Origin: Halorarum salinum
GTDB lineage: Archaea > Halobacteriota > Halobacteria > Halobacteriales > Haloferacaceae
DNA length: 64,000 nucleotides
Assembly (NCBI RefSeq): GCF_013402875.1
Contig: NZ_CP058579.1
Span: forward strand, 2,480,001-2,544,000
Direction: 5' to 3'
Made by a program: the position numbers and the translations under genes. The notes below the pieces were generated by a model. It was not told the DNA's origin. It made no database searches and saw only the letters and a program-made list of their open reading frames with translations. Of this stretch, positions 43,415 through 53,089 are shown one piece after another. Position 1 is the stretch's first letter. Each line of letters opens with the position of its first letter.

Positions 43415-44622
43415 CGCTGATCGCCTCGGTGTCGCTCCGGCGCGTGCTCGACTCGCGGGGGAACCCGACCGTCGAGGCCGACGTGCTCACCGAGTCGGGC
43501 GGCTTCGGCCGCGCGGCGGCGCCGTCCGGGGCGAGCACCGGCGAGTACGAGGCGATCGAACTCCCGCCCGGGGAGGCGATCGCCGCGGCCCGCCAGCACG
43601 CGGTCCCCCGGCTCGTGGACTCGGTCCACGCCGGCAACCAGCGCGACGTGGACGCCGCCCTGCACGGCGCCGACGGCACCGACGACTTCTCCGAGATCGG
43701 CGCCAACAGCGCCGTCGCCGTCTCGATGGCGGCCGCGAAGGCGGGCGCCGACGTGCTCGGCGCCCCGCTGTTCCAGCACCTCGGGGGGACGTTCCGCGAC
43801 GCCGACCGCTCGTTCCCGGTCCCGCTCGGCAACGTCGTCGGCGGCGGCGAGCACGCCAAGGAGGCGACCCACATCCAGGAGTTCCTCGCCGCGCCGGTCG
43901 GCGCGCCGTCGGTCTCCGAGGCCGCCTTCGCGAACGCCGCCGTCCACGAGGCCGTGGGCGACCTGCTCGACGAGCGGGGCGTCCCGGCCGGCAAGGGCGA
44001 CGAGGGCGCCTGGGCGCCCGGGATCGACGACGCCGAGGCGTTCGAACTCGTCGAGGAGGCGACCGACCGCGTCGCCGACGAGGTGGGCTTCGAGGTCCGC
44101 TTCGGGCTCGACGTGGCCGCCTCGGAGCTGTGGGACGCCGACGCCGGCGTCTACCGCTACGGCGACCGCGAGCGGACGCCCGACGAGCAGATCGACTACG
44201 TCGCCGACCTCGTCGACGAGTACGACCTCGCCTACGTCGAGGACCCGCTGGAGGAGGACGACTTCGACGGCTTCGCGGAGCTGACCGAACGGGTGGGCGA
44301 CCGCACGCTGATCTGTGGCGACGACCTGTTCGTCACCAACGTCGAGCGGCTGGAGCGCGGCATCGACGTCGGCGCGGGCAACAGCATCCTGATCAAGCCG
44401 AACCAGATCGGGACGCTGTCGGACGCGTTCGACGCCGTCGAACTGGCCCAGCGGAACGGGCTGGACGCCGTCGTCTCCCACCGCTCGGGCGAGACCGAGG
44501 ATACGACCATCGCACACCTCGCCGTCGCCACGGACGTCCCGTTCATCAAGACGGGGGCCGTGGGCGGCGAGCGAACCGCCAAGCTGAACGAACTCATCCG
44601 CATCGCGGAGGAGGCAGTATGA
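43411..44622 (+). CDS. eno: Enolase
   Basis: The 403-residue glycolytic enzyme interconverts 2-phosphoglycerate and phosphoenolpyruvate. Conserved blocks are [11 protein letters not shown] near the N-terminus, [13 protein letters not shown], the metal-binding Asp/Glu in [13 protein letters not shown] and GDDLFVTN, the catalytic Lys in [14 protein letters not shown], and [19 protein letters not shown]. Length is somewhat short of bacterial enolases, as in other haloarchaea. It is embedded between RNA polymerase and ribosomal protein genes, the conserved archaeal context, and overlaps rps2 by 4 bases. Confidence 0.97.
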   Translation: MTLIASVSLRRVLDSRGNPTVEADVLTESGGFGRAAAPSGASTGEYEAIELPPGEAIAAARQHAVPRLVDSVHAGNQRDVDAALHGADGTDDFSEIGANSAVAVSMAAAKAGADVLGAPLFQHLGGTFRDADRSFPVPLGNVVGGGEHAKEATHIQEFLAAPVGAPSVSEAAFANAAVHEAVGDLLDERGVPAGKGDEGAWAPGIDDAEAFELVEEATDRVADEVGFEVRFGLDVAASELWDADAGVYRYGDRERTPDEQIDYVADLVDEYDLAYVEDPLEEDDFDGFAELTERVGDRTLICGDDLFVTNVERLERGIDVGAGNSILIKPNQIGTLSDAFDAVELAQRNGLDAVVSHRSGETEDTTIAHLAVATDVPFIKTGAVGGERTAKLNELIRIAEEAV

Positions 44623-45404
44623 GCGAAAGCGAAAACGACACAGACGAGGCGCCGGCCGAGGAGGAGGTCGAGGAGACCGAGCCCGCGGCCGAGGAGGCGC
44701 CCCAGACTGACGCACAGCCGGACGAGGCGGCCGAGTCCGCCGACTCCGAGGGAGCCGCGGGGGCCGAGGACGAGGCCGAGGAGGCCGCGTCCCCCTTCGA
44801 CGAGGACGTCATGCCCGACGAGGAGGCCGACCTCCTCATCCCGGTCGAGGACTACCTCTCTGCCGGCGTCCACATCGGCACCCAGCAGAAGACGAAGGAC
44901 ATGGAGCGGTTCATCCACCGCGTCCGCGACGACGGCCTCTACGTGCTCGACGTGAGCCAGACGGACGGCCGGATCCGGACCGCGGCGGACTTCCTCGCCA
45001 ACTACGACCCCGAGCAGGTGCTCGTCACCTCCTCGCGGCAGTACGGCCGGTTCCCGGCCGAGAAGTTCGCCGACGCGATCGGGGCGCGCGCCCGCACCGG
45101 GCGATTCATCCCGGGCACGCTGACGAACCCCCAGTACGCCGGCTACATCGAGCCGGACGTCGTGGTCGTCACCGACCCGATCGGCGACGCGCAGGCGGTC
45201 AAGGAGGCCATCACGGTCGGCATCCCCGTCATCGCCATGTGCGACTCGAACAACCAGCTCAGCAACGTCGACCTGGTCGTCCCGACCAACAACAAGGGTC
45301 GCCGCGCGCTGTCGGTCGTCTACTGGCTGCTCGCCAACGAGACGCTCGACCGCCGCGGCGCCGAGCCGACCTACGCCCTCGAGGACTTCGAGGCCGAACT
45401 GTAG
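44619..45404 (+). CDS. rps2: 30S ribosomal protein S2 (uS2)
   Basis: The 261-residue protein has the S2 core from [20 protein letters not shown] onward, with [38 protein letters not shown] and [20 protein letters not shown]. The first 60 residues are an Glu/Ala-rich acidic extension absent from most archaea outside the halophiles. It ends the long ribosomal/polymerase operon. No further ribosomal gene follows in the usual short distance. Confidence 0.97.
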   Translation: MSESENDTDEAPAEEEVEETEPAAEEAPQTDAQPDEAAESADSEGAAGAEDEAEEAASPFDEDVMPDEEADLLIPVEDYLSAGVHIGTQQKTKDMERFIHRVRDDGLYVLDVSQTDGRIRTAADFLANYDPEQVLVTSSRQYGRFPAEKFADAIGARARTGRFIPGTLTNPQYAGYIEPDVVVVTDPIGDAQAVKEAITVGIPVIAMCDSNNQLSNVDLVVPTNNKGRRALSVVYWLLANETLDRRGAEPTYALEDFEAEL

Positions 45405-45536
45405 CCGGCGTTCGAACTTTTCGTTTCGGTCGATCCGGCCCTCCGAGCGGAGCGGCCGCTCGCGGAATCGGGGTCCATCGTCCGCGACCGGACCGGCGTC
45501 GACCGGGACCGATCGGGAAAACCGCCCGGCGAGCGA

Positions 45537-45887
45537 CTACTCGGCGAGCGTCTGTTCGGCCGAGCGCCGGTCGGAGGCCGACAGCTCGGCGTTCGATACC
45601 GTCTCGCCCTCGCCGACGCGGACGACCGCATCGGCGCCCGCGAAGCCGAGCACGCGCTCCCACTCGGCGAGCGCCGAGAGCGCCCCGTCGTCGGCCGCCG
45701 AGAACTCGCGCGCGTCGACGACGACCGAGAACCCGGGGTCGCAGTGCTCGGCGGCGTGGCGAGCCTGCGCCATCGCGGCGACGACCGCCGCCGTCGTGAA
45801 CGACCCCGAGAGCGTGAGATAGAGCCGGTTCCCGTCGGGGTCACGGTTCACTTCGGGGCCGGGGCCAGAGTGGGTCGTCGAACTCAT
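45537..45887 (-). CDS. STAS-like small protein
   Basis: The 116-residue protein has a fold pattern like STAS/SpoIIAA domains: strand RLYLTLSGSFTTAAVVAAM, helix, strand FSVVVDAREFSAADDGALSAL, helix, strand DAVVRVGEG. The usual phosphorylated serine context is not clear; ARE-FSAAD at the loop is the candidate. STAS-like proteins in haloarchaea often occur with sensor kinases or HalOD1 proteins, but none is adjacent here. The start MSSTTHSG at 45887 is chosen over the Met 12 codons upstream. The family name is tentative. Confidence 0.6.
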   Translation of the reverse strand: MSSTTHSGPGPEVNRDPDGNRLYLTLSGSFTTAAVVAAMAQARHAAEHCDPGFSVVVDAREFSAADDGALSALAEWERVLGFAGADAVVRVGEGETVSNAELSASDRRSAEQTLAE

Positions 45888-45929
45888 CGCTTTCGACAGG
45901 GCACGGGAGGAACATAATTCCACCGCCCC

Positions 45930-45963
45930 GTTATCCGACGGGATAACTGGATTATTTAACCAG
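45930..45963 (+). promoter_or_regulatory. Promoter with two inverted repeats upstream of the structured region
   Basis: GTTATCC (45930-45936) and GGATAAC (45941-45947) form a 7-bp inverted repeat with a 4-base spacer. Directly after it, CTGG...CCAG (45947-45950 and 45960-45963) encloses the AT-rich box attatttaa (45951-45959). A TATA box in this position would start transcription near 45985, some 370 bases before mvk. The inverted repeats suggest regulated rather than constitutive use. Confidence 0.5.
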
Positions 45964-45984
45964 TCGCCTACGGGTAGGACTCCC

Positions 45985-46265
45985 TTACCGGTCGAACGGG
46001 TACCGGCCGCTGGAGGTTGGTGACCACGTGGAGACCGGTACGGGCCGCGGGCCGATTCGAAACGTGGAACTAGAACGCCGCTCGGTGGGCCCTACCCGGC
46101 GATCACGGCGCCGACGGGCGCCGAGCGACCCTCCGACGCCCCGAGGGCGTCGACCTCTTTCCCCGCTCGGCGCCCGTGACGGACCGCGGGCGACCGACTG
46201 TCACACGCGTGGTGGCCGGGTCGCGCCACAGTAGGGGACACCGCCCGTCTCTAGCTTAAACCTAC
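45985..46265 (+). ncRNA. Candidate structured RNA upstream of mvk
   Basis: Within the 469-base gap between the STAS-like gene and mvk there is no frame of coding character, yet there are long perfect inverted repeats. A 14-bp stem joins 46114-46127 with 46164-46177; inside it an 8-bp stem with a CGA triloop joins 46134-46141 with 46145-46152; upstream a 7-bp stem joins 46000-46006 with 46035-46041. A TATA-type box lies about 25-35 bases before the proposed 5' end. I looked for RNase P and SRP RNA consensus motifs and could not match them, so the identity is open. Boundaries are estimates. Confidence 0.35.
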
Positions 46266-46356
46266 CGGTGCGGTATCAGCAGGAAAGTACGACGCCCGCC
46301 GGGCCGGCCCGCCGTCGAGTCGCAACTTCTGTTACCCCTCCCCGGGAGTAGGGGGT

Positions 46357-47373
46357 ATGACCACCTGCAGCGCGCCGGGGAAGGTGTACCTCTTCGGCGA
46401 ACACGCCGTCGTGTACGGCGAACCCGCGATCCCGTGTGCGATCGAACGACGGGCGCGGGTCACGGCCGAGCCCCGGAACGACGGTCGGGTCAGGGTGGAG
46501 GCGAACGACCTCTCGCTGGACGGGTTCACCGTCAGCTGGGGCGACTCGGTCGAGGACCGTCCCGACATCGACGTGCCGACCCAGCTCGTGGAAGCCGGCA
46601 TGGGTTACGTCGACGAGGCGGTCGGGCAGGCCCGCGACGCGGCGGACGCCCCGGACGCCGGCTTCGACATCACCATCGAGTCGGACATCCCGCTCGGCGC
46701 CGGACTCGGCTCCTCGGCGGCGGTCGTCGTCGCCGGCATCGACGCGGGGACCCGATCGCTCGGCGTCGAACTGCCGCCCGGGGAGGTCGCGGACAGGGCC
46801 TACCGGGCGGAGTACGCGGTCCAGGACGGGCAGGCGTCCCGCGCGGACACGTTCTGCTCCGCGATGGGCGGGGCCGTCCGCGTCGAGGGGGAGGACCGCC
46901 GGACGATCGACGCGCCGGAACTCCCGTTCGTCGTCGGCTACGACGGCGGCGCGGGCGACACGGGCGAACTCGTCTCCGGCGTGCGCGCGCTCCGGGAGGA
47001 GTACGGGTTCGCGGCGGACACGGTGACCGCCATCGGCGACGTGGTGCGGCGCGGCACGGAGGTGCTCCGGGGGGCCGACCCCTCGGGCGAACCGGCGCCC
47101 GACCTGCTCGCGGAACTGGGTCGGCTGATGGACTTCGACCACGGGCTCCTCTCGGCGCTGGGCGTCTCCTCGCGCTCGCTCGACGCGATGGTCTGGGCCG
47201 CGCGCGAGGCCGACGCCTACGGCGCGAAGCTGACCGGCGCCGGGGGCGGCGGCTGCATCGTCGCCCTGGACGACACCGGGGGGACCGAGACAGCGCTCGA
47301 CTACACCCCCGGCTGCGAGGCGACGTTCCGGGCGGAACTGGCCGCGGACGGCGTGCGGGTGGAGGAGTCGTGA
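46357..47373 (+). CDS. mvk: Mevalonate kinase
   Basis: The 338-residue GHMP kinase phosphorylates mevalonate in isoprenoid (archaeal lipid and carotenoid) biosynthesis. Motif 1 is CSAPGKVYLFGEHAVVYGEPA, motif 2 the ATP-binding PLGAGLGSSAAVVVAG near residue 112, and motif 3 the Gly-rich KLTGAGGGGCIVAL near residue 290. The catalytic Asp is probably in DGQASRADTFCSAMGG. It is followed after 52 bases by ipk, the kinase that ends the archaeal mevalonate pathway. Confidence 0.96.
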   Translation: MTTCSAPGKVYLFGEHAVVYGEPAIPCAIERRARVTAEPRNDGRVRVEANDLSLDGFTVSWGDSVEDRPDIDVPTQLVEAGMGYVDEAVGQARDAADAPDAGFDITIESDIPLGAGLGSSAAVVVAGIDAGTRSLGVELPPGEVADRAYRAEYAVQDGQASRADTFCSAMGGAVRVEGEDRRTIDAPELPFVVGYDGGAGDTGELVSGVRALREEYGFAADTVTAIGDVVRRGTEVLRGADPSGEPAPDLLAELGRLMDFDHGLLSALGVSSRSLDAMVWAAREADAYGAKLTGAGGGGCIVALDDTGGTETALDYTPGCEATFRAELAADGVRVEES

Positions 47374-47425
47374 CCTCCTCTTCGCGAGCGGAGCGAGCGA
47401 CTGGCAGGGAACGGAGGGAACCGGA

Positions 47426-48160
47426 ATGACGGTGGTCCTGAAGCTCGGCGGCTCGGTGATCACCGAGAAGGACGAACCGGAGACGCTCGACGGCCGGACG
47501 CTCACGGACCTCGCGGACGCCATCGCCGAGGCCGACCTCGCGGGGCTCGTCCTCGTCCACGGCGGCGGATCGTTCGGCCACCACCACGCGGCCGCCCACG
47601 GCGTCTCGACGACCGAGGGGACCCGCGACGCCCGCGCGGCGATGGACGTCCACGGCGCGATGACGACGCTCAACCGGTTCGTCCTCTCCCGGCTCCACGA
47701 GCGGGACGTGTCGGCGCTGCCGGTCCACCCGCTCTCGGCGGCCGCACGCGACGCGGCCGGCGACCTGTCGATGCCGACCGCACAGGTGGCGACGATGCTC
47801 GGGGAGGGGTTCGTCCCCGTCCTCCACGGCGACGGCGTCGTTCACGCCGGGGAGGGGGTGACGGTGCTGTCGGGGGACGAACTCGTGGCCCACCTCGCGC
47901 GGGAACTCGACGCGGACCGGGTCGGCGTCTGCTCGACCGTCCCGGGCGTGCTCGACGCGGACGGGGAGGTGATCCCCGGGATCGACTCGTTCGAGGCGGT
48001 CGCGGACCTGCTCGGCGGGAGCGACGCGACGGACGTGAGCGGCGGGATGGCCGGGAAGGTGCGGGAACTGCTCGCGCTCGACGCGCCGGCGCACGTCTTC
48101 GGCCCGGACGCGCTCGGCGAGTTCCTCGCGGGCGGGAGCCCGGGCACCCGGATCGGGTGA
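47426..48160 (+). CDS. ipk: Isopentenyl phosphate kinase
   Basis: The 244-residue amino acid kinase-fold enzyme phosphorylates isopentenyl phosphate to isopentenyl diphosphate, the last step of the archaeal modified mevalonate pathway. It begins VVLKLGGSVITEKDEPETLD, has the substrate loop VLVHGGGSFGHHHAAAHGV with the catalytic-type His, the DGVVHAGEGVTVLSGDEL segment and GGMAGKVRELLALDAPAHVF at the end. Pairing with mvk on one strand supports cotranscription. Confidence 0.95.
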   Translation: MTVVLKLGGSVITEKDEPETLDGRTLTDLADAIAEADLAGLVLVHGGGSFGHHHAAAHGVSTTEGTRDARAAMDVHGAMTTLNRFVLSRLHERDVSALPVHPLSAAARDAAGDLSMPTAQVATMLGEGFVPVLHGDGVVHAGEGVTVLSGDELVAHLARELDADRVGVCSTVPGVLDADGEVIPGIDSFEAVADLLGGSDATDVSGGMAGKVRELLALDAPAHVFGPDALGEFLAGGSPGTRIG

Positions 48161-48222
48161 GGGGCCCCGGATACGGGGGATCGGCACCACCGCGGCGGCC
48201 ACGGCGCGGCAGCGCGGCCCGG

Positions 48223-49125
48223 TTACGCGAACGCCCGCCGGAGCCCCGCCCGGAGCGCGCGCCGCTTCACGAGCAGGAACGCGAGCAGGACGAGCGAGAA
48301 CCCCGTGACGGTGTCGGGCGATAGCGTCTCGTCGAGCACCAGCCAGCCGAACGCGGCCGCGAACGGCGGGATGGCGTACTCCAGCAGCCCAGCCTGGATC
48401 GGTCCGAGCCGGTCGAGCAGCCGGAAGTACAGCAGGAACCCGCCCGCGCCGGGGACGACGGCGAGGTAGACGAGCCAGCCCACCCCCGCGGCCGTGGCGG
48501 TCGCGTCCGCGACGCCCTGGCCGAGCGCGAGCGCGGCGAGGTGCAACGAGAGCGCCCCCACGAGCGCCATCCACGCCTGGGTCGCCAGCGGATGGAGCGT
48601 CGCGGCGTCCTCGCGGGTCGTCACCGCCCCGAGCACCCACGCGACCGCGGAGCCGAACACGAACAGCGCGCCCGCGTTCGCCGCCAGGTTTCGGGGGTCC
48701 GGCCGCGCGATGACGAGCAGGCCGCCGAAGCCGACGATGACGCCGACGGCACCGAGCGCGTCCAGTCGCTCGTCGGGTCTGAGCACCCGCGTCGCCACCG
48801 GCGTCAGCACGGGGATGAGCCCGACGAGCGTCGCCGCGACCGCGCTCGTGACGTACACCTGCCCGCTGAACAGCAGCGCGTGGTGGGCGCCGATGCTGAA
48901 CAGCCCGCCGGTGGCGATGGGTCGGAGATCGCCCGCCCCCGCCGGCCGGATCGGGCGGCCGCTCGCGACCGCGACGACGAACAGGAGCCCCGCGGCGAGG
49001 TCGAACCGGAGCGCGGCGAGAAACACCGGCGGGAAGTCGGCGAGCGCCGCCTTCGTCGCCACGAACGCGGTCCCCCAGACGGCCGCGAGGGCGAGAAATC
49101 CCGCCGCGTCCCGCGTCCCCCTCAC
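48223..49125 (-). CDS. EamA/DMT-family transporter
   Basis: The 300-residue protein has ten hydrophobic segments in two EamA repeats. The first repeat starts LALAAVWGTAFVATKAALADF and ends ALGAVGVIVGFGGLLVIA; the second starts NAGALFVFGSAVAWVLGAVTT and ends TGFSLVLLAFLLVKRR. Such proteins usually export amino acids or other metabolites. The GTG start at 49125 overlaps the RNase Z stop by 4 bases (GTGA), so the pair is probably coupled. Substrate unknown. Confidence 0.9.
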   Translation of the reverse strand: MRGTRDAAGFLALAAVWGTAFVATKAALADFPPVFLAALRFDLAAGLLFVVAVASGRPIRPAGAGDLRPIATGGLFSIGAHHALLFSGQVYVTSAVAATLVGLIPVLTPVATRVLRPDERLDALGAVGVIVGFGGLLVIARPDPRNLAANAGALFVFGSAVAWVLGAVTTREDAATLHPLATQAWMALVGALSLHLAALALGQGVADATATAAGVGWLVYLAVVPGAGGFLLYFRLLDRLGPIQAGLLEYAIPPFAAAFGWLVLDETLSPDTVTGFSLVLLAFLLVKRRALRAGLRRAFA

Positions 49126-49880
49126 ACCTCGAACCGGAGGCCGTCGCGCGCGACGCGAACGTCGCCGTCGAATCGGTTGCGGACGCTCTCGATCATCTCC
49201 TCGTGGCGACCCTCCGTGTGCGGGTACTGGTGGGTCAGGTACACCCGGCCGACGTCGTAGCCCGCGAGCGCCTCGCCCAGTTGGCTCGGCGTCGGGTGGT
49301 TGTCGACGTCCACCTCGTCCGGGAACGAACAGTCGTGGGCGAGCACCCGGGCGCCGTCGGCGAACGTCGCCAGCCCCTCGAACGCCTCGGTGTCCCCGGA
49401 GAAGACGAACGCGTCCTCGCTGCCGGGGTCGGAGAAGCGGTACGCGAGACACTGGATCGAGTGGCGGGTCTCCCGGGCGCGCACCTCGAAGCCGCTCACC
49501 TCGAACGACTCGTCGGGGTTGACCTCCCGGACCTGCAGGTCGACGCGCCCGTCGAGGTAGTCGTGGACGCCGAGCAGGCCGTCGAGCAGGCCCTTGGTGC
49601 CCGGCGGGCCGACGACCTCCAGTTGCTCCTCGCCGGCGAGCCACCGGGCCTTCAACAGGGGGAGGAGGTCCGAGACGTGGTCGAGGTGGTGGTGGGTCAG
49701 GAGCACCGTCGAGACCGCCTCGTAGCCCGGGTCGGTCTGGGAGAGCCGATGGAGGACGCCGGCGCCGCAGTCGACCAGCAGCGGCCGGCCGTCGCCCGGC
49801 GCCGCCTCCAGCAGCAGGCCCGTCTGGACCCGGTCGGCGACGGGCATCGCCGAACCGGTGCCGAGGAACGTAACGCGCAT
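49122..49880 (-). CDS. Ribonuclease Z-like MBL-fold hydrolase
   Basis: The 252-residue metallo-beta-lactamase protein starts RVTFLGTGSAMPVADRVQTG and has the metal motif HHHLDH at residues 63-68, SGDTEAFEGLATFADGARVLAHD in the middle (with Asp and His ligands) and LTHQYPHTEGRHEEM toward the end. These are the RNase Z (short form) features; the enzyme cleaves tRNA 3' trailers, though many haloarchaeal paralogues are general MBL hydrolases. It is shorter than Haloferax RNase Z proper (around 310), so a paralogue is possible. It overlaps the EamA gene. Confidence 0.82.
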   Translation of the reverse strand: MRVTFLGTGSAMPVADRVQTGLLLEAAPGDGRPLLVDCGAGVLHRLSQTDPGYEAVSTVLLTHHHLDHVSDLLPLLKARWLAGEEQLEVVGPPGTKGLLDGLLGVHDYLDGRVDLQVREVNPDESFEVSGFEVRARETRHSIQCLAYRFSDPGSEDAFVFSGDTEAFEGLATFADGARVLAHDCSFPDEVDVDNHPTPSQLGEALAGYDVGRVYLTHQYPHTEGRHEEMIESVRNRFDGDVRVARDGLRFEV

Positions 49881-50134
49881 ACGATCGGTTCCGGTTCCGC
49901 GTCGGATAGCGGTGGCGATTGTGGCGGGTTCCCCGCCGGCGTGGACGTCCGGTTCCCGGGGCGGGGAGCCGTCGAACCGTCCCGAACCCCCGGCGCCACG
50001 CGCTCGTTCGAACGACACCGCTCGACGGGATCGGATCCACCCCCTCCGTCTCGGCGGATCCGGCCCCGCCATCGGCGGGCTTCACTTCCGCCGTCCGCAC
50101 AACCCACTTACCCGCGCGTCGCCTCCCACCTCCA

Positions 50135-52912
50135 ATGCGAGGACGGGAACTGCTCGCGGGGACGGAGGTCGAGTACGACTTCGACCCCGCCGCGGTTCCG
50201 ATCGAGGACGGCGACGTGCTCGACCTGCTCGAACCGTCCGTCGGGGAGTGGTGGGTCGAGCAGTTCGGCGAGTACGTCCCGGAGAACGGCGGCTTCTTCA
50301 CGCCGCCACAGCGCGAGGCCATCCCGCTCATCGACGGGGGGACGAACAGCCTCGTCTGCTCGCCGACGGGGTCGGGCAAGACGCTCGCCAGCTTCACGGC
50401 CATCATCAACGACCTCTACCGTCGCGAGCGGGAACTGGACGGCGGCCTCGACAACGAGGTGTACTGCCTGTACGTCTCGCCGCTGAAGTCGCTCGCCAAC
50501 GACATCCACCGGAACCTCGAACTGCCGCTCGAGGGGATCTCGGGGAAACTGGCCGAGCGGGGCCACGAGACCGAGATCCGACACGCCATCCGCCACGGGG
50601 ACACGAGCGACGCCCAGCGCCGGCGGATGCTCGAGACGACGCCCCACGTGCTCAACACGACGCCCGAGACGCTCGCCATCCTGCTGAACTCGCCGAAGTT
50701 CAGGGAGAAGCTCCGGAGCGTCGAGTACGTCGTCGTCGACGAGGTCCACAGCCTCGCGGCGAACAAGCGCGGCACGCACCTCTCGGTGTCGCTCGAACGG
50801 CTCGAACGGACGTGCGACGGCTCGCCCACCCGCATCGGCTGTTCGGCGACCGTCGAACCGCTCTCGACGATGGCGGAGTTCCTCGTCGGCGGGACCCGCC
50901 GCGGCGACGGGACGTGGGAGCCACGCGAGTACGAGATCGTCGACACCCGCTTCGTCCGCGAGTTCGACCTCCGGCTGGAGTGTCCGACCGACGACCTGAT
51001 CGGGACGCCCCGGGACGTCGTGAACGACCGGTTCTACGACCGCCTGCACGAACTGATCCGGGGCCACGAGAACACGCTCGTCTTCACGAACACCCGATCC
51101 GGCGCCGAACGCGTGCTCGGGACGCTCCGGGAGCGGTTCGACGACTACGACGAGGGGAACTCCGGCTGTCACCACGGCTCGATGTCGAAGGACACCCGAG
51201 AGGCCGTCGAGGGGAAGCTGAAGTCCGGGGAGGTGGACGTGGTCACCTCCTCGACGTCGCTGGAACTCGGCATCGACATGCCCCACCTCGACCTGGTCGT
51301 GCAGGTCGGCTCCCCGAAGTCGGTCGCCGCGCTCCTCCAGCGGGTCGGCCGCGCGGGCCACCGACTCGGCCGGACCGTCGAGGGAAGGGTGCTCGCGCTC
51401 GACCGGGACGAACTCGTCGAGTGCGCGGTGATGCTGGGGCGGGCCGAGGAGGGGTTCGTCGACCGCGTGTTCGTCCCCGAGAACGCCCACGACGTCGCCG
51501 CCCAGCACGTGTACGGGATGGCGATCAACGGGGTGCGCCGCGAGGCCGACGTCCGGGGGACGCTCCGCTCGGCCTACCCGTACCGCGGCTTCGACGGGGA
51601 CGACTGGGAGGAACTGCTGTGCTACCTCACGGCCGACTACGACGGGATGGAGGACCGCAACGTCTACGCGAAGGTGTGGCGTGACGCGAACGACCCGCCG
51701 GACGGCGAGCACCACTACCCGGAGTACGACGTCGGCGAGCGCCTGATCGGCAAGCGCGGTCGGCTCGCCCGGGTCATCTACATGACGAACGTCGGCACCA
51801 TCCCGGACTCGTTCACCTGCGACGTGCTCACCCGGGGGAGCGACGAGTGGGTCGGCCAGCTCGACGAGAACTACCTCGACACGCTCGAACCCGGCGACGT
51901 GTTCCAGCTCGGCGGCGGCACCTACGAGTACCGCTACCGCCGGGGGTCGAAGGTCCGCGTCGACCCCTCGAGCGCCAGGCCGACGGTGCCCTCCTGGTAC
52001 TCCGAACGGCTGCCGCTGAGCTACGACCTCGGGCGGGAGGTGCTCGCGTTCCAGGGGGAACTGCTCGACAGGCTCGCGGAGGGCGGCGAGCCGGCGGCCC
52101 GCGAGTGGCTCCGCGGCTTCCCGCTGGACGAGAACTCCGTCCGGGCGCTCGCGCGGACCTTCGACGCCCAGCGCCGGTACGCCGGCGCCGAATCGGTCTC
52201 GACGCCCGACCGGCTCGCGATCGAGGTGGAACTCGACCGCGAGGAGTACCGGCGGCGCTACTACGTCCACTCGAACTACGGCCGGGAGTTCAACGACGGC
52301 CTCTCGCGGCTGGTCGCGCACCACTGCACCCGCCGGGCGAACACGAACGTCCAGGTGGCCGTCGCGGACAACGGCTTCACCGTCTCGATGCCGCTGAACC
52401 GGAAGGTGGACGTGCCGGGGGTCGTCGAGGAACTCGACCCGGACGAGTTGCGCGCGGACCTCCGGACGGCCCTCGACGGGACCGACCTGCTGAAGCGCTA
52501 CTTCCGCATCAACGCCACGCGGGCGCTGATGATCCTCAAGCGCTACAAGGGGTACGAGAAGTCCGCCGCCCAGCAGCAGGTGTCCTCGGAGATGCTCATC
52601 TCGTACGCGCGCGACCTCGACTCCTTCGCCGTGATGGAGGAGACGTACCGGGAGATCACGGAGGACAAACTGAACCTCGACGGCGTCCGCGAGGTGCTCG
52701 AGCGCGTACGGGCGGGCGAGATCGAGGTGACGAGCCGGGAGGTCGAGAGCCCGTCGCCCAGGGCGTTCGGCCTCGCGACGCTGACGGCGAGCGACGTGGT
52801 GCTCGCCGAGGACGAGTCGGCGGTGCTCCGGGAGTTCCACGAGCGCGTCATGGACGAACTCGACGGGGAAGCGGGCGAGGACGCGTTCCTCGAGGCCGAG
52901 GGCGACGACTGA
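50135..52912 (+). CDS. lhr: Lhr-type SF2 helicase
   Basis: The 925-residue protein is a large-helicase-related enzyme. Walker A lies in CSPTGSGKTLASF near residue 77, DEVH in VVDEVHSLAANKRGTHLSVS near 205, SAT in IGCSATVEPL and motif VI in QRVGRAGHRLGRT near 410. The Lhr-core C-terminal region (winged helix and beta-sheet domains) follows, with GTIPDSFTCDV and FRINATRALMILKRYKG. Lhr proteins unwind forked DNA or RNA-DNA hybrids during repair or recombination. The start at 50135 is chosen because conserved sequence begins soon after it and the preceding codons do not look coding. Confidence 0.92.
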   Translation: MRGRELLAGTEVEYDFDPAAVPIEDGDVLDLLEPSVGEWWVEQFGEYVPENGGFFTPPQREAIPLIDGGTNSLVCSPTGSGKTLASFTAIINDLYRRERELDGGLDNEVYCLYVSPLKSLANDIHRNLELPLEGISGKLAERGHETEIRHAIRHGDTSDAQRRRMLETTPHVLNTTPETLAILLNSPKFREKLRSVEYVVVDEVHSLAANKRGTHLSVSLERLERTCDGSPTRIGCSATVEPLSTMAEFLVGGTRRGDGTWEPREYEIVDTRFVREFDLRLECPTDDLIGTPRDVVNDRFYDRLHELIRGHENTLVFTNTRSGAERVLGTLRERFDDYDEGNSGCHHGSMSKDTREAVEGKLKSGEVDVVTSSTSLELGIDMPHLDLVVQVGSPKSVAALLQRVGRAGHRLGRTVEGRVLALDRDELVECAVMLGRAEEGFVDRVFVPENAHDVAAQHVYGMAINGVRREADVRGTLRSAYPYRGFDGDDWEELLCYLTADYDGMEDRNVYAKVWRDANDPPDGEHHYPEYDVGERLIGKRGRLARVIYMTNVGTIPDSFTCDVLTRGSDEWVGQLDENYLDTLEPGDVFQLGGGTYEYRYRRGSKVRVDPSSARPTVPSWYSERLPLSYDLGREVLAFQGELLDRLAEGGEPAAREWLRGFPLDENSVRALARTFDAQRRYAGAESVSTPDRLAIEVELDREEYRRRYYVHSNYGREFNDGLSRLVAHHCTRRANTNVQVAVADNGFTVSMPLNRKVDVPGVVEELDPDELRADLRTALDGTDLLKRYFRINATRALMILKRYKGYEKSAAQQQVSSEMLISYARDLDSFAVMEETYREITEDKLNLDGVREVLERVRAGEIEVTSREVESPSPRAFGLATLTASDVVLAEDESAVLREFHERVMDELDGEAGEDAFLEAEGDD

Positions 52913-53089
52913 GTCGGCCGCGGCGGGGAGCGGTCGCCGCCGGTGCCGCCAGCCCTCGGTGCTGTCCGTCGTCGGAGCCATCCGTCCGCCGCCGCGTTCG
53001 GTCCGTCCACCCCGGAACCACCGGCCGCCCACCCGCGGAATCGGGGTACGCGACGCATACCAAAGCCGCGGTCGACCCAACCCGCGTCC

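Noticed and set aside
46028-46234. A 68-codon frame inside the structured region upstream of mvk
   Set aside because: Starts at GTG, is Arg/Pro rich and runs through both arms of the long inverted repeats; composition does not resemble neighbours.
45930-46300. RNase P RNA or SRP RNA in the mvk upstream gap
   Set aside because: I looked for the conserved P4 strands of RNase P and the helix 8 motif of SRP RNA on both strands and found no good match; left as an unidentified candidate RNA.
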